DNA of 64,000 bases, from assembly GCF_028280385.1 (NCBI RefSeq), contig NZ_JANQLX010000008.1, forward strand, positions 1-64,000, written 5' to 3'. The DNA is from Allomuricauda sp. (GTDB lineage Bacteria; Bacteroidota; Bacteroidia; Flavobacteriales; Flavobacteriaceae). Each line of letters opens with the position of its first letter. Position 1 is the first letter of the stretch. Made by a program: the position numbers and the translations under genes. Below the pieces are notes generated by a model. The model was not told where the DNA came from. It ran no database searches and was given only the letters and a program-made list of their open reading frames with translations. This document shows, piece after piece, positions 17,872 to 27,007 of the stretch.

Positions 17872-17879
17872 TAGCTTTG
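17872..17879 (+). promoter_or_regulatory. -7 promoter element of second surface operon
   Basis: TAGCTTTG fits TAnnTTTG. Transcription would start near 17886, which rules out the in-frame TTG at 17888 as a likely start and favours GTG 17915. Confidence 0.5.
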
Positions 17880-17914
17880 TCCATTAGTTGAAATATCCTC
17901 AAACCTCAGACACC

Positions 17915-20900
17915 GTGAAAAAGCAACTTCAAAGTTTGGTCATAGGCCTCTTAATGGTCACTTCGCTAAGCGCCCAGATTAAAATTGGTGACAATCCGGA
18001 AATATTGAATCCAGCCTCCGTTTTGGAACTGGAAAGTACGTCAAGGGTGTTGGTCATTACCCGGATGACCACTGTTCAAATGGAGAACACTTCTCCCTTG
18101 CGGGGCGCCTTGGTGTATAATATTGATACCCAATGTGTACATTTTTATGATGGCACCCAATGGATCAATCCCTGCGATCAGCCAGACGAACAGACTTTTA
18201 CTGCAGATGCAATTGTCAATGACAATCCAACGATCATTATCACTGAGGACGGTACCAATTTTAACTTTGAGGTAGGTATGATCAGGGGCGAGAATATCGT
18301 TCCAACTTCCATAAATGGTCAGGTCCACCTTCAAGCGGAATCCATCACAGGTGACCGAATTGCCACCAATGCCATCTCATTTGACAAATTAGCGGCGGGA
18401 ACTACCACAGGAGAATTGTTGCAATGGACAGGTGCCCAATGGGAATTGGTTGATGAATCCGCTTTGACCGTTACAGAAGCAGATGGGGTTGTGGGAAATG
18501 AGGTAGTTGGCCCTGCAGATGCTACCTTGGTCCTTTCGGGAACAGGGGATGCACTAAGTCCCTTTCTACTGGATGTGAATGCAGGCGGAATCAATACCAT
18601 GGAATTGGCGAATGACGCCGTAAACTCCTTAAAAATTGAAGACGGACAAGTAAGCAATGCCGATTTGGCCACTGATGCCGTCACCAATGATAAAATGGCA
18701 AATGATGCAGTGGGAACTACCGAATTAATTAACGGCAGTGTCACAAACGAAAAATTGGATAAGGGAAATATCCCACTCAGTGGTTTTGCGGCACCAACTG
18801 CCAACGTAGATATGGGAGGGTTTCAAATCAATAACCTCCAAGATCCAAGTGTAGCCCAAGATGCTGCTACCATGGCTTATGTGGATGCACAAATTTTGAT
18901 TTCTGATACAGCGGATGGTGATACGGATAGTAACAACGAGATTCAGGATCTGAGCAACAGCGTTGTTACGGCCAACGAGAGCGTTGAGATCCAGATCACG
19001 GGCGGTAACAACACCACGATAGACATCAGGGACGCCGATAGCGACCCGAACAACGAGGACCAGACGGTGAGTGCCGGGACGGGCATCTCCGTGAACCAGG
19101 TGGGCGACGACTTCGAGGTGACCAACACGGCCCCCGACCAGACGGTGAGCATCACCGATGGGGGGAGCGGGAACGTCACCGTTGGCGGGACCTACCCGAA
19201 CTTCACCCTGGACGTACCGGACAACACGGACAGCCAGGACATCAGTACGGACAACAGCCCTGGTAACATCACGATAGACAATGGCAGCACGCTGAACCTC
19301 AATGTGAACGATGCCGATAGCGACCCCAATAACGAGGACCAAACGGTATCGGCAGGTACCGGTATCTCCGTGAACCAGGTGGGCGACGACTTCGAGGTGA
19401 CCAACACGGCGCCGGACCAGACGGTGAGCATCACCGATGGCGGTAGCGGCAATGTCACCGTTGGCGGAACCTACCCGAACTTCACCCTGGACGTACCGGA
19501 CAACACGGACAGCCAGGACATCAGCACGGACAACAGCCCTGGTAACATCACAATAGACAATGGGAGCACGCTGAACCTTAATGTTAATGACGCCGATAGC
19601 GACCCGAACAACGAGGACCAGACGGTATCGGCAGGTACCGGTATCTCGGTGAACCAGGTGGGCGACGACTTCGAGGTGACCAACACGGCGCCGGACCAGA
19701 CGGTGAGCATCACTGATGGCGGTAGTGGCAACGTCACGGTTGGCGGCACCTACCCGAACTTCACCTTGGACGTACCCGACAACACGGACAGCCAGGATCT
19801 TAGCAACAGCGTAGTGACGGCCAACGAGAGCGTCGAGATCCAGATCACGGGCGGCAACAACACCACGATAGACATCAGGGACGCGGACAGCGACCCCAAC
19901 AACGAGGACCAGACGGTGAGTGCCGGAACGGGCATCTCCGTGAACCAGGTGGGCGACGACTTCGAGGTGACCAACACGGCGCCGGACCAGACGGTGAGCA
20001 TCGCCGATGGGGGGAGCGGCAACGTCACCGTTGGCGGGACCTACCCGAACTTCACCCTGGACGTACCGGACAATACGGACAGCCAGGACATCAGTACGGA
20101 CAACAGCCCTGGTAACATCACGATAGACAATGGCAGCACGCTGAACCTTAACGTTAATGACGCGGACAGCGACCCCAATAATGAGGACCAGACGGTATCG
20201 GCAGGTACCGGTATCTCTGTGAACCAGGTGGGCGACGACTTCGAGGTGACCAACACGGCCCCTGACCAGACGGTGAGCATCACCGATGGCGGTAGTGGGA
20301 ACGTCACCGTTGGCGGGACCTACCCGAACTTCACCTTGGACGTACCGGACAACACGGACAGCCAGGACCTTAGCAACAGCGTAGTGACGGCCAACGAGAG
20401 CGTCGAGATCCAGATCACGGGCGGTAACAATACCACGATAGACATCAGGGACGCGGATAGTGACCCGAACAACGAGATTGAACTTCCAACGGGAGGAACA
20501 AATGGACAAATATTGTCAACAGATGGTAGTGGAGGCTATTCATGGGTAGATGATCAAGATGACCAGGATGCCAGCGAAGTGGATTTGGTAACTCCAGTGG
20601 ATATGGATGAGGCTGGTGAAACATCACCAACCAACGAAACCACAGTGGAAGAGGCAATTCAAGCTATTGCTCCTATTACATCAAAAGCGGCACGTATTTT
20701 TTATCCGCCTTCAATTGCTGTACCTGCTTCTTCGGTTGGAGCAGGAACGCCAATTGACCTTCATGCTGCTTACGTGGCACAATACGGAAGTCCGGCAGTA
20801 AAAAGTCCATCAGCACCCAACGGTATTCCTACCTATGCGGCCAATGAGCTTTACTATTACATCACTTACTACGATACCACTGTTTTTTCCGGAGTTTCAG

Positions 20901-20989
20901 TAACGGATGCAGGTATTATGTCATTTACGGTAGATGCGGTGCCAACGGGATACAATTCATTGATCAACGTGGTATTTGTAGTAAAATAA
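17915..20989 (+). CDS. Large secreted repeat protein, tail-fibre-like N-terminus
   Basis: 1024 residues from a GTG start at 17915. That start gives a proper signal peptide (MKKQLQSLVIGLLMVTSLSAQ) and sits after a promoter at 17872-17879. The N-terminal part (IKIGDNPEILNPASVLELES, LVITRMTTVQ, GALVYNIDTQCVHFYDGTQW) is the common Bacteroidota module also seen in tail-fibre-like surface proteins. Residues ~345-853 are five beta-rich repeats of 97 or 93 residues plus a partial sixth (SAGTGISVNQVGDDFEVTN, VGGTYPNFTLDVPDNTD). The C-terminus (YYYITYYDTTVFSGVSV) is not a recognisable T9SS sorting domain. It heads an operon with a T9SS substrate and PorP/SprF. Likely an extracellular filament or adhesin. 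Confidence 0.88.
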   Translation: MKKQLQSLVIGLLMVTSLSAQIKIGDNPEILNPASVLELESTSRVLVITRMTTVQMENTSPLRGALVYNIDTQCVHFYDGTQWINPCDQPDEQTFTADAIVNDNPTIIITEDGTNFNFEVGMIRGENIVPTSINGQVHLQAESITGDRIATNAISFDKLAAGTTTGELLQWTGAQWELVDESALTVTEADGVVGNEVVGPADATLVLSGTGDALSPFLLDVNAGGINTMELANDAVNSLKIEDGQVSNADLATDAVTNDKMANDAVGTTELINGSVTNEKLDKGNIPLSGFAAPTANVDMGGFQINNLQDPSVAQDAATMAYVDAQILISDTADGDTDSNNEIQDLSNSVVTANESVEIQITGGNNTTIDIRDADSDPNNEDQTVSAGTGISVNQVGDDFEVTNTAPDQTVSITDGGSGNVTVGGTYPNFTLDVPDNTDSQDISTDNSPGNITIDNGSTLNLNVNDADSDPNNEDQTVSAGTGISVNQVGDDFEVTNTAPDQTVSITDGGSGNVTVGGTYPNFTLDVPDNTDSQDISTDNSPGNITIDNGSTLNLNVNDADSDPNNEDQTVSAGTGISVNQVGDDFEVTNTAPDQTVSITDGGSGNVTVGGTYPNFTLDVPDNTDSQDLSNSVVTANESVEIQITGGNNTTIDIRDADSDPNNEDQTVSAGTGISVNQVGDDFEVTNTAPDQTVSIADGGSGNVTVGGTYPNFTLDVPDNTDSQDISTDNSPGNITIDNGSTLNLNVNDADSDPNNEDQTVSAGTGISVNQVGDDFEVTNTAPDQTVSITDGGSGNVTVGGTYPNFTLDVPDNTDSQDLSNSVVTANESVEIQITGGNNTTIDIRDADSDPNNEIELPTGGTNGQILSTDGSGGYSWVDDQDDQDASEVDLVTPVDMDEAGETSPTNETTVEEAIQAIAPITSKAARIFYPPSIAVPASSVGAGTPIDLHAAYVAQYGSPAVKSPSAPNGIPTYAANELYYYITYYDTTVFSGVSVTDAGIMSFTVDAVPTGYNSLINVVFVVK
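18948..20475 (+). repeat. GC-rich tandem coding repeats, 291/279 bp
   Basis: Two unit types alternate in the order A-B-B-A-B-A(partial). A units (291 bp) begin LSNSVVTANESVEIQITGG; B units (279 bp) begin ISTDNSPGNITIDNGSTLN; both share the same 60-residue tail. DNA identity between copies is very high, and G+C is visibly higher (rich in ACG, GAC, GTG, GGC codons) than in the flanks of the same gene. Confidence 0.93.
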
Positions 20990-21010
20990 TATAAAGACAG
21001 AATAGAGATT

Positions 21011-23032
21011 TTGAAATTATTCGCCCCATATAAGTCTTTATTGCTGCCGATGATGGTCCTATTTTTTGGGACCTATCTAGCTCAAGCACAATTTTTGCTT
21101 CAAGCTCCAAATAGCGGGGATGAAACCAATTACCAATGGTATGAAGCCTCAGACTTAGGAACAGTACTAGGAACGGATTTCTTTTATGAAGCTACACAAC
21201 CTGGCGTCTATTTTGCCACTTATGACGGAACTCTTTGTGGATCTAATGCCACAGGGTATTTCATATTAACGGATTGTGCTGCTCCAGATAATCAGGTAAC
21301 GTTGGATATTTCAGCAAGTATACCCACTGGAGCAACAGTGGGCTGGAGTCCACCATTGACGGGAGATCAAACTAGACCTACCGTAACAAGTACCCAGACC
21401 GTGGAACGCTACACAGCTACCATTACCAAAGCTGGTAACTCAAGTGAACTTCCAAGGTTTACAGTGGTTTGTATGAGTCAGGCTGGAAACTTGGTCGACG
21501 ATATGGTTAGTGTGGATGAAGATAGTTCGGTGATCGTACCAATTTTTGACAATGACACTGATTTACCAACCGATGGTATACTAACGGCCTCAGATCCTGC
21601 CAATGGAAGTGTTTCCATTAATGACAACGGGACCGCCAATGACCCCACGGATGACATTCTTACCTATACACCAGACCCAGATTATAATGGTACAGACACC
21701 TTCGACTATACCCTATGCAACTTATTTGGCGCATGCAGTTCTGCAACTGTAACCGTGAATGTGTTACCTATTGTGGACGCATTTGATGATGCTGTTGCCA
21801 CAGAACAGGATATTCCATTTGATATAGATATGTTGGCAAACGATAATGATTTGCCAACCTCCGGAAGTATTACCACAACATCCCCTACGAATGGTACCAT
21901 TTTCTTAAATGATAACGGAACTCCAGGGGATCCTTCAGACGATTTTATAACCTACACGCCCAACCCAGGCTATTTGGGCACGGACACCCTTGATTACACC
22001 ATTTGTGATTCCGTACCCAATTGCAGCACTGCAACAATAACAATCATGGTTAATGAACCCACAATAGATTTGGATGCTGATGATGACGGTATTGTGGATG
22101 CCTTCGAAGACCTAAATACTGATGGGGACAATGATCCTTCAACGAATGCTACCGATACCGATGGTGATGGAATTCCAGATTACCTCGATATAGATAGTGA
22201 TGATGATGGTATACCGGACAACGTAGAAGCTCAATCCACTTTCGGATATGTCCCACCTAGTTTAACCGATGCCAACGATAATGGCTTGGACGATGCTTAT
22301 GAAAATGGCGGTAATGTGGGCTTGATACCAGTAGATACGGAAGGTGATGGTATCCCGGATTACGTAGATGACGATAGTGATGACGATAACGTACCGGATC
22401 AGATTGAAGGAAATGACCTAGATCAAGATGGTATTGCTGATGTTACGTTTACCGGGTCGGACAAAGACAATGATGGTCTGGACGACGCCTACGAAGGTTC
22501 CATTTCCATAGATGTGGATGTCAACGATGAAATAGATAATCCAGCAACCGATTTGTTGGATACCGATTCAGACGGAGAACTTGATTTTAGAGATCCAGAT
22601 GATGATGATGATGGTATCGCCACAATAGATGAAGATTTGGATTTGGATGGCAACTATGCCAACGACGATTCAGATAATGATGGAATGCCCAATTACTTGG
22701 ATTCTGATTTGGGCCCAACGCAGGTGGATGAGATTGACGTGATCAATGTAATAACACCGAACGGAGATGGCATCCATGATGTGTTTACCATAAATAATTT
22801 AGAAGATTATCCAAACAACACAGTAAAGATTTATAACAGATGGGGTGTGCAGGTATACGCAACCAAGGCATACAATACCAACGGAAATGTGTTTGATGGC
22901 ACTTCCGAGGGCAGGGTAACTGTAAACAAGGACAACAAACTTCCGGTAGGCACCTATTTCTATGTGATAGACTACCAAGATCCAACCGGACAAACAAAAC
23001 AACTTTCAGGTTACCTATACATTAACCGATAA
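21011..23032 (+). CDS. T9SS type B surface protein with Ig-like and TSP3/calcium repeats
   Basis: 673 residues from TTG 21011, the only start that gives a full signal peptide ([20 protein letters not shown]...AQAQ). Two cadherin/Ig-like tandem domains follow (~165-350; each with DNDTDLP or [23 protein letters not shown] and [17 protein letters not shown]), then thrombospondin type 3-like calcium repeats (~350-575; [19 protein letters not shown] and similar). The end is a gliding-motility-associated C-terminal domain (~580-673; [45 protein letters not shown]), the T9SS export signal. Second gene of a three-gene operon with PorP/SprF next. Inferred calcium-dependent surface adhesin. Confidence 0.92.
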   Translation: MKLFAPYKSLLLPMMVLFFGTYLAQAQFLLQAPNSGDETNYQWYEASDLGTVLGTDFFYEATQPGVYFATYDGTLCGSNATGYFILTDCAAPDNQVTLDISASIPTGATVGWSPPLTGDQTRPTVTSTQTVERYTATITKAGNSSELPRFTVVCMSQAGNLVDDMVSVDEDSSVIVPIFDNDTDLPTDGILTASDPANGSVSINDNGTANDPTDDILTYTPDPDYNGTDTFDYTLCNLFGACSSATVTVNVLPIVDAFDDAVATEQDIPFDIDMLANDNDLPTSGSITTTSPTNGTIFLNDNGTPGDPSDDFITYTPNPGYLGTDTLDYTICDSVPNCSTATITIMVNEPTIDLDADDDGIVDAFEDLNTDGDNDPSTNATDTDGDGIPDYLDIDSDDDGIPDNVEAQSTFGYVPPSLTDANDNGLDDAYENGGNVGLIPVDTEGDGIPDYVDDDSDDDNVPDQIEGNDLDQDGIADVTFTGSDKDNDGLDDAYEGSISIDVDVNDEIDNPATDLLDTDSDGELDFRDPDDDDDGIATIDEDLDLDGNYANDDSDNDGMPNYLDSDLGPTQVDEIDVINVITPNGDGIHDVFTINNLEDYPNNTVKIYNRWGVQVYATKAYNTNGNVFDGTSEGRVTVNKDNKLPVGTYFYVIDYQDPTGQTKQLSGYLYINR

Positions 23033-23068
23033 TAATGAGATACTGTGGATAAGGTTATTAAAAAGAAA

Positions 23069-23989
23069 ATGAAGTGGTTGCAATTTCTAGTGGTAGCATG
23101 CGTAGCAACCACCTTGCAGGCCCAGCAAGATGCCCAATACACCCAATACATGTACAATACAGTAAGTGTAAATCCGGGTTATGCGGGATCTAGGGGCCAT
23201 ATGAGTATAGCCGCCCTTTATAGGAACCAATGGTTGGGATTGGATGGTGCCCCTGAAACCCAGACCTTAAATATCCATACGCCACTGGGGTATAGAGGCG
23301 TTGGATTGGGACTTTCCGTTGTGAACGATAAAATTGGACCCACCTCGGAAACCTATTTTGATGTAGACTTTTCATACACCATTCAAACATCTTTTGAAGG
23401 TAAACTAAGCTTTGGTCTTAAGGCCAGTGCCCACATGCTCGATATAAGATATTCAGAGTTGGACGAGTTTGAAATTGATCCGCAGTTACAGGCCCAACAA
23501 GATATTCGGAACAAATTCTCCCCAAATGTCGGTGCAGGGGTATATTACCATACAGAACGCTTTTACGCAGGTCTGTCCGTACCTAGATTGTTGGAAACGA
23601 CCCATTTTGATGAAGCTTCGGTATCCACGGCCAAAGAGCGCATCAACTGGTATATGATCACAGGATACGTATGGGATATCAACCCATTTTTAAAATTTAA
23701 GCCCACCGTACTGGGCAAGATGGTACAAGGAGCCCCTTTGCAAGTGGATCTCTCGGCCAACTTCATGCTCAACGAGAAATTTGTGGGTGGGATTGCCTAT
23801 CGATGGGATGCAGCATTTAGCGGCATGTTCGGATTTAGGCTTTCAGATGAAATTTTCCTTGGTCTCGCCTATGATCGGGAAATTACGGATTTGGGTGCCG
23901 CAACCTTCAATGATGGCTCCTTTGAGGTGATTTTTAGATACGATTTTATTAGAAATATCGGTAATCTAAAATCCCCTCGATTCTTCTAA
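23069..23989 (+). CDS. PorP/SprF family type IX secretion membrane protein
   Basis: 306 residues from ATG 23069; a GTG at 23045 would add eight residues (MDKVIKKK) and cannot be excluded. Signal peptide ending in LQAQ, then QYTQYMYNTVSVNPGYAGSR and RNQWLGLDG, almost the same as the paralogue at 2230-3138, and the barrel end GNLKSPRFF. As the partner gene of a type B T9SS substrate, it is expected to act at the outer membrane in its secretion or anchoring. No OmpA-like gene follows here, unlike the first cluster. Confidence 0.92.
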   Translation: MKWLQFLVVACVATTLQAQQDAQYTQYMYNTVSVNPGYAGSRGHMSIAALYRNQWLGLDGAPETQTLNIHTPLGYRGVGLGLSVVNDKIGPTSETYFDVDFSYTIQTSFEGKLSFGLKASAHMLDIRYSELDEFEIDPQLQAQQDIRNKFSPNVGAGVYYHTERFYAGLSVPRLLETTHFDEASVSTAKERINWYMITGYVWDINPFLKFKPTVLGKMVQGAPLQVDLSANFMLNEKFVGGIAYRWDAAFSGMFGFRLSDEIFLGLAYDREITDLGAATFNDGSFEVIFRYDFIRNIGNLKSPRFF

Positions 23990-24060
23990 ATCAAGTACAA
24001 ACCCCTAATTTTTGGAAACTCTTGGGTAAGAAATCGTGACAAAGGTCATATTTTTACCCC

Positions 24061-24600
24061 ATGGAAGAGGAAAAGGTGATATTGGTCAATGCCAACGATG
24101 AACCTATTGGATTGATGCCCAAGATGGAAGCCCATGAGAAAGCAGTGCTCCATAGGGCTTTTTCAGTTTTTATCATGAATGACAAAGGGGAGACCATGCT
24201 GCAACAACGGGCAGGGGGCAAATACCATTCCCCTTTATTGTGGACCAATACCTGCTGCAGTCATCAGCGGGATGGCGAATCCAATATTGAGGCCGGTAAA
24301 AGACGTTTACGGGAAGAAATGGGATTCACCACAGAATTACGGGAGCTTTTTTCATTTATCTACAAAGCGCCTTTCGACAACGGACTTACGGAACACGAGT
24401 TAGATCATGTAATGATGGGGGAGTACAACGGAAAACCCCAAATTAATCCGGAAGAAGTCGAAAATTGGAAATGGATGTACCCTAAGGCGATTAAGGAGGA
24501 TATCGCCCAAAACCCCGAGCGTTACACCGTATGGTTTAAGATCATCTTTGACCGTTTCTATGATTATTTAACTGGCAATAGTTCAGGAGATGAAGATTAA
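24061..24600 (+). CDS. idi: Isopentenyl-diphosphate delta-isomerase, type I
   Basis: 179 residues, Nudix fold. Converts isopentenyl to dimethylallyl diphosphate for isoprenoid synthesis in the cytoplasm. Seen: PIGLMPKMEAHEKAVLHRAFSVF, the active-site cysteine in WTNTCCSHQR, the Nudix-like helix RRLREEMGF, and the catalytic glutamates in LTEHELDHVM. Length is normal. Its 3' end overlaps the next gene by 11 bases. Confidence 0.95.
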   Translation: MEEEKVILVNANDEPIGLMPKMEAHEKAVLHRAFSVFIMNDKGETMLQQRAGGKYHSPLLWTNTCCSHQRDGESNIEAGKRRLREEMGFTTELRELFSFIYKAPFDNGLTEHELDHVMMGEYNGKPQINPEEVENWKWMYPKAIKEDIAQNPERYTVWFKIIFDRFYDYLTGNSSGDED

Positions 24601-24997
24601 GGTAAGCAGAAAGGCTAGTTTCAATGCCGCACATAGGTTGTTTAGACCGGATTGGAGCAACGAAAAAAACGATGCGGTCTTTGGGAAGTGCAACAATCCC
24701 AGATACCATGGGCACAATTATGACCTTACGGTAAGCGTCACTGGAGAAATTGACCCGGAAACAGGATTTGTCATGGACCTAAAGGTCCTAAAGGAACTTA
24801 TCAAAGAACATGTGGAGGAAGCCCTGGATCATAAAAATCTAAATGTTGATGTACCGGAGTTTAAGAATCTGAATCCGACAGCAGAGAATATTGCCGTGGT
24901 TATTTGGGACAAGCTTCGTCCGCATATTGATAAAAAGAAGGAATTGGAGGTGGTACTCTACGAGACCCCCCGTAATTTTGTAACATATTCAGGATAA
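24590..24997 (+). CDS. queD: 6-carboxytetrahydropterin synthase (QueD/PTPS family)
   Basis: 135 residues. Zinc histidines in FNAAHRL and YHGHNY, catalytic cysteine in GKCNNPRYHGH, the family motif GFVMDLKVLKELI, and the substrate-binding glutamate near PTAENIAVVIWD. QueD turns dihydroneopterin triphosphate into 6-carboxytetrahydropterin for queuosine; PTPS relatives make 6-pyruvoyl-tetrahydropterin. The two cannot be separated here, and no other que gene is in the window. Overlaps idi by 11 bases; the mannose-6-phosphate isomerase gene follows 5 bases later. Confidence 0.9.
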   Translation: MKIKVSRKASFNAAHRLFRPDWSNEKNDAVFGKCNNPRYHGHNYDLTVSVTGEIDPETGFVMDLKVLKELIKEHVEEALDHKNLNVDVPEFKNLNPTAENIAVVIWDKLRPHIDKKKELEVVLYETPRNFVTYSG

Positions 24998-25002
24998 CCT
25001 AA

Positions 25003-25971
25003 ATGAGTCTTTACCCACTAAAATTTAAACCTATTCTCAAAGAACGGCTTTGGGGTGGCACCAAGCTGCAATCTGTATTGAACAAATCCATTGAAAGTGA
25101 TATTACCGGCGAAAGTTGGGAGCTTTCCGGTGTTGATGGAGACATTTCCATAGTTGAAAATGGGAATCTGAAAGGCACGTCCCTACAGGAGCTCATTCAA
25201 ACGGAAGGGGAAGCCCTTTTGGGGAAAAGCGTGGTGGAGCGTTTTGGCAAGGATTTTCCCATTTTGATCAAGTTCATTGATGCCAAACAAGATTTGTCCA
25301 TACAGCTCCATCCCAACGATGAATTGGCCAAAAAGAGACATAATTCCTTCGGGAAAACGGAAATGTGGTATGTAATGGATGCCGACCCAGGGGCCAAATT
25401 GATAGTGGGCTTTAACAGGAATGTTGAAAAGGAGGAATATGTGAAAAGCCTGGAAGAAGGTAATTTGGAAAGCTTGATGAACTACGAAGAAGTAGCAGAG
25501 GGGGATACGTTCTTTATCAATACAGGCAAAATTCATGCAATTGGGGCAGGGGTGCTTTTGGCAGAGATTCAGCAAACATCGGATGTTACTTATCGGGTAT
25601 TCGATTTTGACCGAAGGGACAAAAATGGGAATCTCCGTGAACTGCATACGGAATTGGCCCTGGATGCCATGGATTATTCCAGAAAAGACGATTTTAAGGT
25701 GAACTACTCCAATGGGCAAGACCAAATAAACGAAATGGTTGATTGCCCGTATTTCAAAACGAATTTTTTGGATTTGTCCACCAATTTGGAACAAAACACC
25801 GAAAGCAGGGATTCTTTCACCATATACATGTGTGTGGGAGGGAAGGCCTCCGTTGCCAATGAGCAGGGAAGTGCCACCATAGCTAAGGGTGAAACCGTTC
25901 TGGTACCCGGTTCCAGTTCCTTTATTAACATAAACACTGAAGGTGCCAAACTTTTAGAAGTTACCATTTAA
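25003..25971 (+). CDS. manA: Mannose-6-phosphate isomerase, class I
   Basis: 322 residues, type I PMI with jelly-roll fold. Interconverts mannose-6-phosphate and fructose-6-phosphate, feeding mannose into glycolysis or GDP-mannose synthesis. Zinc site: SIQLHPND and EMWYVMD, then the later histidine in GKIHAIGAGVLLAEIQQ. A short C-terminal cupin half (SFTIYMCVGGKASV, GETVLVPGS) is as in the short bacterial form. Last gene of the idi-queD-manA run. Confidence 0.94.
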   Translation: MSLYPLKFKPILKERLWGGTKLQSVLNKSIESDITGESWELSGVDGDISIVENGNLKGTSLQELIQTEGEALLGKSVVERFGKDFPILIKFIDAKQDLSIQLHPNDELAKKRHNSFGKTEMWYVMDADPGAKLIVGFNRNVEKEEYVKSLEEGNLESLMNYEEVAEGDTFFINTGKIHAIGAGVLLAEIQQTSDVTYRVFDFDRRDKNGNLRELHTELALDAMDYSRKDDFKVNYSNGQDQINEMVDCPYFKTNFLDLSTNLEQNTESRDSFTIYMCVGGKASVANEQGSATIAKGETVLVPGSSSFININTEGAKLLEVTI

Positions 25972-25974
25972 TAG

Positions 25975-25982
25975 TACATTTG
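25975..25982 (+). promoter_or_regulatory. -7 promoter element of 90-residue gene
   Basis: TACATTTG fits TAnnTTTG, 13 bases before the ATG at 25996. It indicates that the small gene has its own promoter. Confidence 0.5.
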
Positions 25983-25995
25983 AAAAAACACTAGT

Positions 25996-26268
25996 ATGGC
26001 AAGTATTCGCGATTTAAAGAAAGATGTCAATTTTGTTTTGGGCGATATCATTGAGGCGGTTTATCTGTGGGAGGCCGGATCGGATAAAAAAGATTCGGAA
26101 GAGGGTACCGTAATTATTGATAAGGCCATTAACGTTTTTGATGAACTTATGGCCAAAATCCATCAAAAAGGTGTGGAGAACACCAAGGCACACTTTAAAG
26201 ATATCCGAAATCTGTTGGAGGTCAAGGCCACGGAATTGGTTCAAGAATTCAACAAGCTCTCCAACTAA
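25996..26268 (+). CDS. Small helical protein, unknown function
   Basis: 90 residues, predicted all-helical and soluble: IRDLKKDVNFVLGDIIEAVYLW at the start and a long charged helix ending in LLEVKATELVQEFNKLSN. No signal peptide. It has its own promoter-like TACATTTG and normal codon use, so the gene looks real. No family was recognised with certainty. It converges with the DUF4369 gene with only 2 bases between them. Confidence 0.8.
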   Translation: MASIRDLKKDVNFVLGDIIEAVYLWEAGSDKKDSEEGTVIIDKAINVFDELMAKIHQKGVENTKAHFKDIRNLLEVKATELVQEFNKLSN

Positions 26269-26270
26269 GC

Positions 26271-26963
26271 TTACTTTGGTAAGCGATCTTGCAAGGCCTT
26301 TCCATATTTGGAAGCAGCTACTTCAGAGGAAAGTCTGCTGTAAACAGAATCCAAATATTTGGGATTGATTCCGTCAGCCAGGCTCAAAACCAGATATGGG
26401 GTGGCATACGAATCCCCATTGTTCAATCCAAAGTTTATGGCGTACCTATAAATTCCCAAGGTATTTCTGTCCAATAGTTTTTGAATGGAATCCAAGGCAG
26501 TGGTATCCTCCTGTATTTCCGGTTGCACAGATAGCCGGTGTAGTTCCAATTCCCTAATATTGAACTTGGATATAATGGAGTTGAATTTCTCCATGGTCTT
26601 ATGACTTTCGGAACCGTTGATTTCTGGTCCCATATCAAAAGTATTCCATGAGGTATTGATGGTAATATCCCCAGCTTCTCCAAAAAAAGTGATACGATCA
26701 TTAATGTCGTTATTATCTTTTTTATCCAGATAGAGATAAAAAACTTCCGGTTCGGCCACTTCGTGGACAAAAGTAAAATTACCATCTCCACGTAGTTCCA
26801 GGGAATCCAAGGCAACCAGGGAAGAATCCTTAAAATGCTGTAAGTACAACGTTCCCTTTTTAAGTCCTTTTATGTTCCCAGAAACGGTCATGGTCTCTTC
26901 TGACTTGCTGCCACAGGAGACTACGAACATCAAAACCGCCAATACTGATAAAATCCTTGTCAT
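26271..26963 (-). CDS. DUF4369 domain lipoprotein
   Basis: 230 residues. Lipobox VVSC (cysteine ~17). The DUF4369 N-terminal beta domain follows: TVSGNIKGLKKGTLYLQHF, SLELRGDGNFTF, FYLYLDKK, ITFFGEAGDITINTSWNTF. In Bacteroidota this domain is usually fused to a thioredoxin domain; here the C-terminal half is helical, has no CxxC motif and thus no redox site. Function unknown; probably envelope-located. Confidence 0.85.
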   Translation of the reverse strand: MTRILSVLAVLMFVVSCGSKSEETMTVSGNIKGLKKGTLYLQHFKDSSLVALDSLELRGDGNFTFVHEVAEPEVFYLYLDKKDNNDINDRITFFGEAGDITINTSWNTFDMGPEINGSESHKTMEKFNSIISKFNIRELELHRLSVQPEIQEDTTALDSIQKLLDRNTLGIYRYAINFGLNNGDSYATPYLVLSLADGINPKYLDSVYSRLSSEVAASKYGKALQDRLPK

Positions 26964-27007
26964 CGAAAAAATTTAGCGAGGCAAATATGCATAAACTTAT
27001 GGAATAT

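Noticed and set aside
18725..20509. 594-residue open frame on the minus strand across the repeat protein
   Set aside because: It is antisense to the GC-rich repeats and its translation is itself a periodic Arg/Val/His-rich string. It arises from the composition and repeat period of the real gene; there is no start signal or domain.
17915..20989. Prophage tail fibre gene
   Set aside because: The N-terminal module is shared with tail-fibre-like proteins, but a signal peptide is present, and the neighbours are T9SS genes, with no phage structural, lysis or integrase gene in the window.
24028..24040. Third ECF41 promoter on the minus strand (TGTCACG)
   Set aside because: The -35 block is present, but no GTC block lies 16 bases downstream and no minus-strand gene begins there.
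25183..25794. 203-residue minus-strand frame within manA
   Set aside because: Shadow of manA, whose zinc-binding motifs are clear on the plus strand.
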